64,000 bases of DNA, from the NCBI GenBank assembly GCA_002786025.1, contig NHNW01000001.1, forward strand, positions 186,001 to 250,000, in the 5' to 3' direction. The position numbers and the translations under genes were made by a program. Source of the stretch: Zasmidium citrigriseum (taxonomy: Eukaryota > Ascomycota > Dothideomycetes > Mycosphaerellales > Mycosphaerellaceae). This document shows, piece by piece, positions 8,875-19,078 of the stretch (position 1 is the stretch's first letter; each line of letters begins with the position of its first letter). Under the pieces are notes generated by a model. That model was not told the origin of the DNA, searched no databases, and saw only the letters and a program-made list of their open reading frames with translations.

Positions 8875-10800
8875 ATGCCTCTCGACTACACTTCGCAATC
8901 GCTATCGCTGAAGAGCGACCAGATCAGGCTCCTCCGGCTCCAGCCAGGAAGTGACGACAGCGACATCGCCGCAGACCTAGACGTTTACGAATTGGAGACA
9001 TGCCATCCCTACGTCGCCATCTCCTACACCTGGGGCGATGTATCTCCCACGCTGATCATCTCGATCAACGGGCATCCCTTCCGAGTCCGCATGAATTGCT
9101 GGCACGCTCTCTGGCAGATGCGCCATCATCATCAACATACCCACTTCTGGATCGACTCCATCTGTATCGATCAGAGCAACACCACGGAGAAGAACGTTCA
9201 AGTCGCGAATATGGGCAACGTTTACCGCAACGCCGCTCTCACAGCTTGTTGCCTCGGTCCCGGAGGATACCTATCTGCTGCGAAGAAATTCATCCCCGGC
9301 CGACAACCATCTGGTCAGCAAATTGCGACGGCGAAGCTGAAAGATCTCACCAAAGCTGATCGAGACTCGTTCAACACATTGTTGTACCATCCGTACTTTC
9401 GGCGGATGTGGATCAAACAGGAGCTTATTTTCAGCCGTCGGATCCTTCTCTTTTGCGGCCTGGATTCCGTAGAGTGGGACGCTTTTGAGAAGATTTTTAC
9501 CACTGTCGAACAGTGCGACGTACAGCATGATCGAGGGCGATCGATGCGGCGCAAGAAGTCTTCGTTCTTGACCGAACAGGTGCAAGGGGCGATCATCGAG
9601 GATCGATGGCGAATGCATTCATCATCCGCTCGTTGCGATGATGCCAACGCCGCACAAAACCCATTCACGGAACTTTGGAAGCTCATACAGCGATATGGAG
9701 AGGGCGAGTGTCAGGACCCTCATGACAAAGTCTACGCTTTGCTGCCTCTGCTTGAGCAGAAACCTGACCTAGCCGTCGACTACCAGAAACCTCTCCTCAC
9801 TCTCTGTCTGGATTTTGTTAAAGGGTACATGCAAGAACATCGCGACTCGTCTTTGCCGCCGCACATCTTCCCCATTGCGACTTGGCATGTGGCGATGTAC
9901 TTGGTTCGTGAGGCGTTTCGGCTGACGTTACGGGATCCCGGGGTCGCTGAGTTTGTTTCGTCGAGGTACCGCTTCGTGGAAAGTCCAAAGCAACCTACGA
10001 GGGTCAGGGAGAGGATTGAGTCATTGGAGTATGCCCCTGTTGACGTTTTGAGCTGGTTCACGATTGAGGGGAGGATTACCGATATTACTCCCGCAGAGGA
10101 ATCTGCGTCCGACGCACTAGACCATAGCAGTGACAGCGAAGACTTCGTATTGGTAGAAGAGGACCTCATCGCCTCCGTCAGCGAAGCAATGCCCGTTCGC
10201 GACACCCTCAACTTCCTGGCCGCTTTCGACATCCACTACGCAGAGCCAACAAGCTCCTCCCACGTCCGAGACCGCGACAAGCCGCCCTTTACCGCCAGCC
10301 TACATCCCGAGCTCCAAGTCAAACTCGTCATAATCCACAAGGCCGGCCGTCGACACCTCTACCGAACATACCACCCCTACCGAGCATACGACGTCTACCG
10401 AACATACCTCGTCTCTTCAGACATATTCGTCGGCGACCAAGTCGTCTTCTGCGTCCCCTTCGCCCCCACCGCAACCGGTGGCCTAGCCCCAGTCGTTCGA
10501 GCATATACCCCTTCCTCTACCACCTCTCTCCCTCAGGCTCGCTACTCCTACCTCCTGGGCTGGGCACTCCCAATTGGTCGCGGAGCTACGTGGGCCAAAG
10601 ACATGGAAGTACCCAAGCGACCCTTGAGGGCAGGCCACTGGCCCAGAATCCGCGATGCTAAGGACGAGTCTAATGCGAGCCCTTTTGGAAGGTTTCAAAA
10701 ATGGGATATGGGTTTTGATTTCAGGTATGAGGATTTGGTTTTGCATGCTCTTTTGTTGGGGGATGTGGGGGCGGTTGTGACGGCGCCGAGGTTGGCGTAG
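8875..10800 (+). CDS. HET-domain (heterokaryon incompatibility) protein
   Basis: 641 residues, single exon. The start is the ATG of MPLDYTSQS; the frame is open upstream but only from a TTG. The HET domain begins with IRLLRLQPG and contains the signature blocks YVAISYTWGD, FWIDSICIDQSN and NMGNVYRNA, then the typical MWIKQELIFSRRILLFCG. The C-terminal half is less conserved and includes an acidic patch (SDSEDFVLVEEDL) and a short Tyr-rich repetition (YRTYHPYRAYDVYRTY). HET domains are TIR-like modules that trigger programmed death during non-self recognition. No NACHT, WD40 or patatin partner is seen, so this is one of the many stand-alone HET genes, with unknown partner. Confidence 0.9.
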   Translation: MPLDYTSQSLSLKSDQIRLLRLQPGSDDSDIAADLDVYELETCHPYVAISYTWGDVSPTLIISINGHPFRVRMNCWHALWQMRHHHQHTHFWIDSICIDQSNTTEKNVQVANMGNVYRNAALTACCLGPGGYLSAAKKFIPGRQPSGQQIATAKLKDLTKADRDSFNTLLYHPYFRRMWIKQELIFSRRILLFCGLDSVEWDAFEKIFTTVEQCDVQHDRGRSMRRKKSSFLTEQVQGAIIEDRWRMHSSSARCDDANAAQNPFTELWKLIQRYGEGECQDPHDKVYALLPLLEQKPDLAVDYQKPLLTLCLDFVKGYMQEHRDSSLPPHIFPIATWHVAMYLVREAFRLTLRDPGVAEFVSSRYRFVESPKQPTRVRERIESLEYAPVDVLSWFTIEGRITDITPAEESASDALDHSSDSEDFVLVEEDLIASVSEAMPVRDTLNFLAAFDIHYAEPTSSSHVRDRDKPPFTASLHPELQVKLVIIHKAGRRHLYRTYHPYRAYDVYRTYLVSSDIFVGDQVVFCVPFAPTATGGLAPVVRAYTPSSTTSLPQARYSYLLGWALPIGRGATWAKDMEVPKRPLRAGHWPRIRDAKDESNASPFGRFQKWDMGFDFRYEDLVLHALLLGDVGAVVTAPRLA

Positions 10801-11124
10801 TTCCTGATTGATGAAGACCGTGAAGAAATTTTGAGACGAAGACGAGGCTTTGGAGAACCGAGAGGCGATGCCGGCAGCACTCAGTTCTGCATAGTTGCGC
10901 GTGGCTACATATCCGGCTGCTGACTATCAAAACACGTTGCCGACTTGCCTCAGATCCCGCGAGCAACCTGGTGCGGTTTTAAGGCAAACATATGGCCTGT
11001 TTGAGATCCACCTGATGCATCACTGACTGTATGTCGTCCATTGATCGAATTCAAGTCTATGGGGGGCCACTCTTTCGGACATGACCTTGACACGGCTTTT
11101 GCAGGCCGACCATCATGAATGAGG
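10801..11124. other. Convergent intergenic region
   Basis: 324 bp between the 3' ends of the HET gene and the cyclase. No gene or repeat seen; it should hold both terminators. Confidence 0.4.
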
Positions 11125-13332
11125 TCAATCAAAGGAGATGTTGACCTTAATACCAGCTGCCTGCTGCTCACGAGCTCTCAAGAACTCTCGAACGGCCATC
11201 ATGGGGAAGTAGTGCTTGTAAAGAGAGTACCCGATGTAAAGGTGATCGGGGAACCCAGTACCGGTGTATGCGTCAGGCGACCAGGTCAAAGCTGGCTGAT
11301 CTGGATGTTGCTCAACGGCGGAGACATCCAGTGTTGCCGATGTCAGATCTGTGCTGGTTTGATGGTCGAGCAGATATCGGATGCCTGCCTGGATGATAGG
11401 ATGTTCGGGAGATAGGTAGGGCGTCAGGCCCATGAGAGCCCAGGCTGTCTGGCAAGGCGTTGATGATGTGGAGCATGCCTTGCGCACTTCTTCAATATTC
11501 TTGGGGGTCACTGCTGTGAAGCGATATGATGAGACTGCTTCGCCCCAGCCGCCATCAGAGTTCTGGATCGATGTCAAGAAGCGCAGAGCCGGACGGATGA
11601 TCGACAACAAGTCCTTTGACAAAGGCTTAAAGTCAGCCTTCTCGTCCGCCACTTCGTCGTCGGGAAAGCAATGATACGAAAGTCCAGCCAAGACGCCGCT
11701 GGTGCCGTAGATATAGTTGACACCCCATCGACCGTACCATCCGCCATGGACCTCCTGCCTTCGAGCGATGAATTCCACGCCGCGCTGGCAGGCAGCTTGT
11801 ATCCTGTTCAGAAAACTTCTCATATTCACGCCAGCACCAGTCGTCTCAGCGGCGTGGAGAAGCAACCCAAAAGCCTCCAAAACACGAGCAGAGACGTCCA
11901 CAGTCGGCGGATCGCAGAGGCTGTTCATGTCTGAGAAGGGAATCTTGTTCAGGAAGAGCTTGTCGTTGTCCACGTCGAAGGCTGCCCATCCTCCATCAGT
12001 ACACTCCATCCCGAGTACCCACTTGGCAGCATCGAGCACATGGGATGAAGTCACTGATGAAGGGTCGTCTTTGAGAAATGCGATGATGGCGGCGCTTGTG
12101 TCGTCGACGTCTGGGAACCAAGTGTTGTAATACTCAAAGCTGAATCCTCCAGGATGTGTTTGAGGGCGGTAGATTCGCCAATCGCCATGATGGTGGTATA
12201 CCTGCCGTTGACGAACCCAAGCTAGACCTCTCCTTCTCAGGGTCCTGGGAAGCAAGTCTCTTTCTGACATGTCATTTCGCCTGGGCACATCCGCTAACGC
12301 AGTGCACATGAGAATGGTATCCCAGACAGGAGAGACGCACGCCTGAATTCGCTTGCCCTGCTCATCAATCCAAGCAAACCTTTCAATACATTCCAAGGCT
12401 GTGCGGAGAGGCGCACTGTCAAGAGACAAGCCTTCGAGTCTGTACGCCAGGATACCCATCGCTATGGGTGGCCAGAAGCCCGACCAGTCTCCTTCCGGCT
12501 CTTGATGGAGTTTGATCCACTCCATGCAGTTGTCGATCGCCCATCTGCGCAAAGGATTATAAGACCTTCCACCTCCTAGTAGAGCCATGGTGCGGTCCAG
12601 TATAGTAAATCCGCATCCGAGCAACTCTCCCTCGAGCAACAGCGAGATGGCACGCTGGCCGCAAGGAATGCTCTTCTTCTCCGGACATTTCCAGATCTCG
12701 TCGATAAAGTCGTTCTTCTCAGATCGACCATTCGGCAACGCAAAGATTGGCCTATGATGGCATACGATCGACATCGGCGCCATCGTGCTCCTCGCCCATG
12801 AGGACAATGTGTACATGTTGATTGGCGACCATGATGGTAGGAAGATGAGTTCAGGTGGAAGCTCTGGCATAGCAGACCAAGGGAGGAGGCCGAACATGGT
12901 CAGATATAATCTTGTGAAGACCAACACATTCTCCACACCTCCGTCAGGTGAGTTGACCATCCAGGACTGAGCTTTTCTCATGGGTAAAGAGTTCGAAGTA
13001 TCATACCCTAGGATCTTGAGGGCGAGATACATTTCCGTCGTCGTCGAGGCATCGCCAGGATAGTCTGGAGCGATACTCCACGACCCGTCATCATTTTGCT
13101 CAGAAAGCATGTAGCGTGCCATGAGCTCTTCCTCATCACTTCGACCTTCTCGGAGCTCGAGGGCTTGGAGGAGGAAGATGTACTCTGCCGTCCAATTTAG
13201 CTTCGACTTGAACTCACCGCACCAGTGGCCGCTGGAGCGCATGACTTTGGCTGAGTAGTAGTAGGCGCTTTCCAACGCCCTCTCGGCTCTGTCTGTGAGC
13301 ACGCTTCGATCTTGAGTCGTTGGTCGCACCAT
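11125..13332 (-). CDS. Squalene-hopene cyclase-type triterpene cyclase
   Basis: Class II triterpene cyclase of bacterial SHC type, 735 residues in a single uninterrupted exon starting MVRPTTQD. It should protonate and cyclise squalene (or oxidosqualene) to a pentacyclic hopene or hopanol on the ER membrane. Visible features: the catalytic acid motif DVDD at residues 408-411, QW repeats such as SEQNDDGSW, HQEPEGDW, QEVHGGW and IQNSDGGW, the SHC block GRWGVNYIYGT (535-544), FDVDN (452-456), CDPPTVDV (473-480) and the terminal GTGF...YIGY (691-702). Compared by eye with the Alicyclobacillus enzyme, Tyr420 is Phe452, His451 is Arg483 and Phe605 is Leu698, while Phe601, Tyr609 and Tyr612 are kept. 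Lanosterol synthase is excluded by the SHC-type motifs. The lack of introns beside intron-bearing neighbours fits acquisition from bacteria. Divergent from the P450 at 14100. Confidence 0.93.
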   Translation of the reverse strand: MVRPTTQDRSVLTDRAERALESAYYYSAKVMRSSGHWCGEFKSKLNWTAEYIFLLQALELREGRSDEEELMARYMLSEQNDDGSWSIAPDYPGDASTTTEMYLALKILGYDTSNSLPMRKAQSWMVNSPDGGVENVLVFTRLYLTMFGLLPWSAMPELPPELIFLPSWSPINMYTLSSWARSTMAPMSIVCHHRPIFALPNGRSEKNDFIDEIWKCPEKKSIPCGQRAISLLLEGELLGCGFTILDRTMALLGGGRSYNPLRRWAIDNCMEWIKLHQEPEGDWSGFWPPIAMGILAYRLEGLSLDSAPLRTALECIERFAWIDEQGKRIQACVSPVWDTILMCTALADVPRRNDMSERDLLPRTLRRRGLAWVRQRQVYHHHGDWRIYRPQTHPGGFSFEYYNTWFPDVDDTSAAIIAFLKDDPSSVTSSHVLDAAKWVLGMECTDGGWAAFDVDNDKLFLNKIPFSDMNSLCDPPTVDVSARVLEAFGLLLHAAETTGAGVNMRSFLNRIQAACQRGVEFIARRQEVHGGWYGRWGVNYIYGTSGVLAGLSYHCFPDDEVADEKADFKPLSKDLLSIIRPALRFLTSIQNSDGGWGEAVSSYRFTAVTPKNIEEVRKACSTSSTPCQTAWALMGLTPYLSPEHPIIQAGIRYLLDHQTSTDLTSATLDVSAVEQHPDQPALTWSPDAYTGTGFPDHLYIGYSLYKHYFPMMAVREFLRAREQQAAGIKVNISFD

Positions 13333-14099
13333 TGTGTGGTAGACTTCGATTGGCCACCGGGGTCAATTAGGATCAATGTGGAATCAATGTTGAGCGAGAG
13401 AGTGCCTTTGATATTTCAATGCTCATGAGACCTCAGCAATGGACTACACACTCTTCAGCTGCGAGCGCTCCTGGACCTGCTTTAACGAGATTCCAAGACA
13501 ATTGGCCCACACATTTCAATCACGGATCGAGCGTCCATCAATCCATCCCTCACTGCTTGTACACAGGTCTCGACGACTGTTCCAATGTGTGGGTGTACTG
13601 AGTAGGACATGTCTGCGTGGCTTGCAGCTATGAATACCGTGGACGTGGTTGGAGATCTTGGCCGTGCAAGCTGGAAGAAGCCCAGAATTGCTCCATGCGA
13701 TTTGATCAACATTGAACTGGCCTAAATGGTCCGGCATGCTCATCTTTGTCCTTACTGAGTAAATGGACAGATCAGAGCTGGGACCTGCACGGCAATAGCA
13801 GCCTAAAGCCACGTTCAGCAATCCATTCGGCGTTGCTCGGTGCCTGCAAGTGGGAACACCCAGGTCGCAATGCTACCCATACACCAGCTCTGACCTACCG
13901 TTTGACATGTTGTGTTGAGGGTTGGAGAGGCAAACATATCCGTGAATGATGATGCTTGATGAGCAAAGCCGCTGAGTCGATGGCTGCCCAGGACCCAAGG
14001 GAGTCGGAACGTACGACGGCTTTGAGCGAGCGAGTTGTGTTCTCTCGCAGCATAAAGCTCTCCCGGGACGGCGTCGATAATGCGAAACCAGCGTCTATC
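13333..14099. promoter_or_regulatory. Bidirectional promoter of cyclase and P450
   Basis: 767 bp between two divergent starts. CATAAA lies about 50 bp before the P450 ATG. Small open frames here have no recognisable content. I could not pick out a confident regulator site by eye. Confidence 0.5.
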
Positions 14100-15847
14100 A
14101 TGTTCGCCTCCCTGCTTTCCGAGGTTACCGTGTCGCATACTACCGCTGCCTTGTTGTTGTTTCTGACGCTGACCTTGATCCCCTACTATCACGTCTTCTT
14201 CGATGCCCCAAAGCCGGGTCAGATACCATGGGCTCCATCTGGCAAAACTGGGATGCTAGCAGCGATCGACTCGTCGTGGAAAGCGCTGGTCGATATCAAG
14301 TCTGTGATTGATGCTGCGCAAGCGCAAGTGAGTATCGTCTACCGGGCGATTCAAGACGTTCATGGGCCACTCACCGCTTTGCAGCTCTCTTCAGGCTTTG
14401 CTGTCTGTATATCCTCAGCTCTTGAGGGCCCCGTGGTTGTGCTTCCACCCCGATTGCGAAAGTGGTATCTCGATCTTGACGACAAAGGGTTCTCATTAAT
14501 CGATTACCAACGGAGTCGGCTTCAAATCGACTATACGCTGGCCGAGACTGGCGGTAAGTCTACCCACGCCTTTAGTCTTTCTCGGATGGAATCGCCTTTC
14601 TCATGTGGAAGCCTATCGTTCTAACCGTCTGCAGAGATCGATTACTCCCGGCTATTCGATCGGGTCCTTCTGCGCCAGGCTCGAAAGACGGTTCCCATTC
14701 TCCATGATGAGCTGCAAAGAGCACAGCTCCCAGAGTATGAGGCCTATCAGCCTTGGCAGGTCTACCCGGGCATCGTGAAATTGGTTATGCGGGTGCAGAC
14801 CCGCACGCTCGTGGGGAGAGAATTGTGTAAGTACGCCCAGCGCTGGAACCTCGGGTTGGGCTCACGTCCTTCATAGGTCGAGATGAAGAATTCGCTGCCT
14901 TGTTCTCAGGCTGGTTGGTGTCTTTCCTTCCATCGGCGCTCCTCATTCGTTGCTTTCCCAGGATCCTTAGACGTCCCGCTGGTTTGGCTGTCCGGCAGCT
15001 CTTGAGATGGCGATTCTTCCGACCGATGGAGGAAAAGCTGATGCCCTTTGCATCAGCAGCTGTGGAACATCTCGCAACGACTGGATCTCACCCTCCGCTC
15101 GAACTAGAGGACAGCGCTTTATATTGTCTTGCGAAAGAGCTGGCCAAATCAACGCAGCCGGGTGCGAACAAAATGCTCGAGCCCCGTATGCTGGCTGATA
15201 TCATGATCAATTTCAGCTTTGCAGGGTCAAACACCGCGTTCCAGCTTACAAATGTCCTCATCGAGCTTCTGAACTACAAGAGATCAATGGAACTCATGGG
15301 AGAGCTGCGGAAAGAAATCAGGACGGTTACTGATACGCTCGAAAGTGAGGGTCGTTTCAGTTGGTCCGACATGGAACGGATGGTGTTGCTTGATTCAGTG
15401 ATTCGGGAGACCCTTCGTCTTCATCCGCCAAATCTGGTTGCACACGAGCGTCTCGCAATGGAGGAAGTCGTCACGCCGGATGGAATGGTACTCGCTGCCG
15501 GGACCAAGGTTTCGGTGCTTTCTTCGCTGAGCAATCGAGACGAATCAGTGTATCCCGACTCTTCCAACTTCGATCCCTATCGCTTCGTGGACAAGGAAAA
15601 GATGTATACCATCAACTCGGACTTCGTATCTTTCGGCACGGGCAAAAGGACTTGTCCAGGGCGATGGACTGCCACTGCCTTGATGAAGATGGTATTTGCC
15701 CGGCTGTTAACGGAATTTGACTTCGAACCCATTGATGAGAGACCCAAGCCGTGGTATATTGGATTGGCGTCGATACCTTCGCTACTCTTCACGGTCAACA
15801 TGCGGAAGCGGAAGGTCGATAGCAAGGGAAAAGATGTCGCAGAATAG
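14100..15847 (+). CDS. Cytochrome P450 (terpenoid-oxidase type)
   Basis: Four exons, 14100..14327, 14385..14553, 14635..14826 and 14877..15847, 519 residues. The ATG of MFASLLSEV is chosen because a hydrophobic ER anchor (TAALLLFLTLTLIPYY) follows at once; the frame extends upstream but with no anchor logic. P450 landmarks: I-helix FAGSNTAFQ (Asn replaces the usual Asp/Glu of AG.[DE]T), K-helix ETLRLHP, PERF-like FDPYRFV and heme loop FGTGKRTCPG with the axial Cys. Overall it resembles ascomycete P450s acting on diterpenes and sesquiterpenes (ent-kaurene-oxidase-like), so oxidation of the cyclase product is a reasonable inference. The first intron is 57 nt and in frame, so its retention would not break the frame. 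Shares a promoter region with the cyclase. Confidence 0.9.
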
Positions 15848-17163
15848 TGGCCAGAGTGAGCCAATGTTGCTCGTAGGTCGAGCCCAGCTTGTCATGACTG
15901 CTGAGGATGCTTCATGATCAGATCTGGCCAATACCATCTCCGACGTCAGATATCCTTCAGATAGTCAGCAGTAGACATCATTCAATTAGAGTCATCGTGC
16001 CTTCCAGGTTGTGCGTGAATGCCAGGTGGGCACAGACCACGATGCTGACACAACATCTGAGAAGCTCCTTCTCTTCGCAGCAGCAAATAACATCAAAGTA
16101 AAAGAAAACATAGATGCTCATCTTTCTTCCTCGCCTTACCCGCCTCTCGTTCGACTCAAAAAACGGAACGTGCCGCGCTTTCGCGCTTCCTCTATGCAAG
16201 AACACCGTCGGCGAAGAGGCTGTTAAATCGTTAGAAACGACTACCGCGAGGGCCGTAAGAGCTGTCTGCGATAGCCTATCGAAAAATATTTGGATTGTAT
16301 TGCTTTAGACGGACAGAGAACGCGGTTTTGCGGGTTGTCCACGTTCCGTTTTTTGAGTCGATCACTTGCCCGCATATATTATCCGCCACAAGATTTTCCT
16401 CGGCACCGGCCGAAAGAAGTGGTATCGGTATGCGATGACATGCATCTCGGACTTTCGCCCTCGAGACGCAGCCCGGAGCCGCTGGACCTCGCAGCAGATC
16501 GGTCTGGATGGCGTCGCACGGTGCGAAGGCGGTATTCCAGCCAGAAACAACGAATGACAAGACGTGCCTTGCTGAGTGATGGGTGATGTCCGCATGAGGT
16601 GCAGCAATTCTCGGGGTCATCCTGGCTCTATCACGACACCGGCTCTCACGACCGACCTGACTGGATCCAACATTGCGGTCACTCGATCTGGTGTTTCAGA
16701 TTCCGTTCGATGCGAGCCCGAGTGTTCGAGATGGTATGTCTTGATGGCGGATGGCCAGTTTTGTATTTGCTTGCGTGCTCGCGAAAGGATGAAACGGTCG
16801 GCTAGGGCGGGTGTTGCGGAGATCCAACATCTTTGTTCATCAACATAGATCTCAGCTCACAAGATGGACAGACCGCAAACTTTCGGGGGCGAACTGGATC
16901 AGGCGGCCGACGACACGACCAATCCGGACAGATATTCATCATCACAATGGAGACATCCACTCGCAATGCGGTGCAGCGACGAGATGTCGGCACAAACGAG
17001 CCGATGAAATGCTCTGCTAGCGCCATCTTCGACGTCACCGACGTCGCACGCTGCTCGACCACGCCTTCGAGTGCCGTTTAGCCGCTAGACGTCTAGATCT
17101 CTGCTATATTGTATCCCTTGCCCGCCGTCATGTTTGCCAGCATGTTCATCGCACTCCCCGGAG
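15848..17163. other. Gene-poor intergenic region
   Basis: 1,316 bp between P450 and MFS gene. It contains a 211-bp element with perfect 22-bp terminal inverted repeats (16151-16361). A TATA-like CTATATTG lies at about 17103-17110, 55-60 bp before the MFS start. Several short open frames have no recognisable protein content. Confidence 0.5.
16151..16361. mobile_element. Possible MITE with 22-bp inverted repeats
   Basis: 16151-16172 and 16340-16361 are perfect reverse complements (22 of 22), beginning TCGACTCAAAAAACGGAACG on the left. They enclose 167 bp with no open frame. I see no obvious target-site duplication, so a long hairpin of other origin is possible. Confidence 0.45.
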
Positions 17164-18880
17164 ATGGACTCTACCAGGTCTTCGTCGCTCCACAGCCAGA
17201 TGGACAAGGCCGATCCGGAGAAAGGTGATGACGTGCCTGAAGAAGAGACGGGACTGGAGAAAGATGAGCGTCATACGAACGATGCTCACGGCGAGGAGCC
17301 AAGCAAGGAGGAGCCCGAGCGAGGCCTCCAACGACAACAATCCAGGAAAGATGAAGCGTTCAAAGTGGCGTTCGAGGAGAACGACCCTACCAACCCGATG
17401 AGCTTCTCTACCATGAAGAAGGCCTGGATCACCCTCCAGCTGGGCTTCACAGCGTTGACGGCATCGCTAGCCAGTTCGATCATCGCTCCTGGAGAACAGG
17501 CCATCGCCAGTCGATTCAACATTGGAAGCGAAGTCACAGTCCTGGTCATTTCACTCTACATTCTTGGCTTCGCTGTCGGTCCCATGATGTGGGCTCCCGT
17601 CTCAGAAGTCTACGGACGGAAATGGAGTCTTCTGCCAGCTATGACCGTCTTGGCATTATTCTCTATCGGCACGGCTGTGGCTATGAATCCCGCAACAGTG
17701 TTCATCACTCGATTCTTCGGTATGTCTCAACCACATACTCACACTTCCTTTCGTGCATTCGCTAACATCCTCTTCTCTAGCTGGTGTCTTCGGTTCTGCC
17801 CCCGTGAGCAACGTCGCAGCCTGTTTGGGCGATCTCTACAAACCCAGCGCCCGCGGCATAGCAGTCACCTTCTACGCCGTCATGGTCGTCGGAGGCCCAA
17901 CCCTCGGCCCTGTCATCGGCAGTGCTCTCACGAACAACACGCACCTCGGCTGGCGTTGGACGGAATACATCATCGCCATCTACACCGGTTTCATGGTCAT
18001 CCTGGATTTCTTCGTCATGCCGGAGCTTTTCGCTCCAGTGCTTCTCAAACGAAAGGCGAAAAAGCTGAGAAAGCAAACCGGAGACCAACGATACTGGCAT
18101 CCCCACGAAGCAGAACGCATGCGGCCGAGCAACATCGTGACAAAGTACTTCAATCGTCCGTTGAGAATGTTGGTCACGGAGCCTATGGTGGCTTGTATAG
18201 CCGTCTACGCCTCCTTCGTGTACGGTCTGCTCTACATGACGCTCGAAGTTTTCCCTATCGTCTATCGCGATCAGCGAGGCTACGGTGAGCAGCCTCGAAA
18301 CCCAGACGCTACCAAGACACCCACTAACTGATTCGCAGGCCCCGTGGTCTCCACCCTCCCCTTCCTCGCCCTCTTCGTCGGCGTCCTCTGCGCTGTCGGC
18401 ATAAACCTCGCGAACCAAGCCTTCTACCGCAAAGCCGTAGCCAAAAACCATGGCCGCGCCGCCCCCGAAGCCCGCCTCCCACCTATGATCATCGGCGGCG
18501 TCCTTTTCACCACGGGTCTCTTCTGGTTCGGCTGGACCGCTGCACCGAAATATCACTGGTCGATACCGACCGTTGGCGCGGCATTCATCGGCGCAGGCTT
18601 CAATACCATATTTCAGCAGTGCATCAACTATCTTGTTGATAGTTATGCGATGTACGCTGCTTCAGCAGTCTCGGCGAATACTTTCCTCCGCTCGGTCTTT
18701 GCGTGCGGATTGCCCCTGGCTGCTGGCCCGATGTTTAGGAATATGGGCGTTGGACCGGCTTGTAGTGTTCTTGGGGCTGTGAGTTGTTTGGGGATTCCGG
18801 TGCCGTTATTGTTTATGAAGTTTGGTTTGAAACTTAGGAGGAAGAGTCGGTTTGCGCCGGTGCCGGATGATGAGAAGTAA
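17164..18880 (+). CDS. MFS transporter, DHA1 drug:H+ antiporter type
   Basis: Plasma-membrane exporter, 533 residues in three exons (17164..17719, 17781..18284, 18339..18880; introns 61 and 54 nt). The start at MDSTRSSS is the first ATG in frame. A long charged N-terminal tail (EEETGLEKDERH) precedes the 12-helix MFS fold. Recognisable: DPTNPMSFS before helix 1, the motif-A type EVYGRKW, the motif-C type GPTLGPVIG, and a basic central loop (LLKRKAKKLRKQ). The joins restore RFFAGVFGSAP and RGYGPVVST. This family exports toxic compounds and secondary metabolites. Its position 1.3 kb from the P450 suggests, but does not prove, export of the triterpenoid. Confidence 0.9.
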
Positions 18881-19078
18881 ATGTTTAGCGACAGGCAGGT
18901 GACATGTACAGAGCACATGGAATGAAGAGACTTGGAAAGAATGTTATCATCAATTGACATGATCGTCATTGTCATCAGTATCCTTTTCAACCTCATGAGC
19001 TACATGAACATCAGCGAAATCCTTCATGACTTCATCTCGATATTCCACAGCATATATCCATCCCAAGGTTTAACAATT

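Noticed and set aside
13959..14099. N-terminal extension of the first P450
   Set aside because: It would place about 47 polar residues before the membrane anchor; the ATG at 14100 fits a normal microsomal P450.
17777..18556. 259-codon minus-strand open frame
   Set aside because: Lies antisense to exons 2-3 of the MFS transporter, whose coding evidence is strong.
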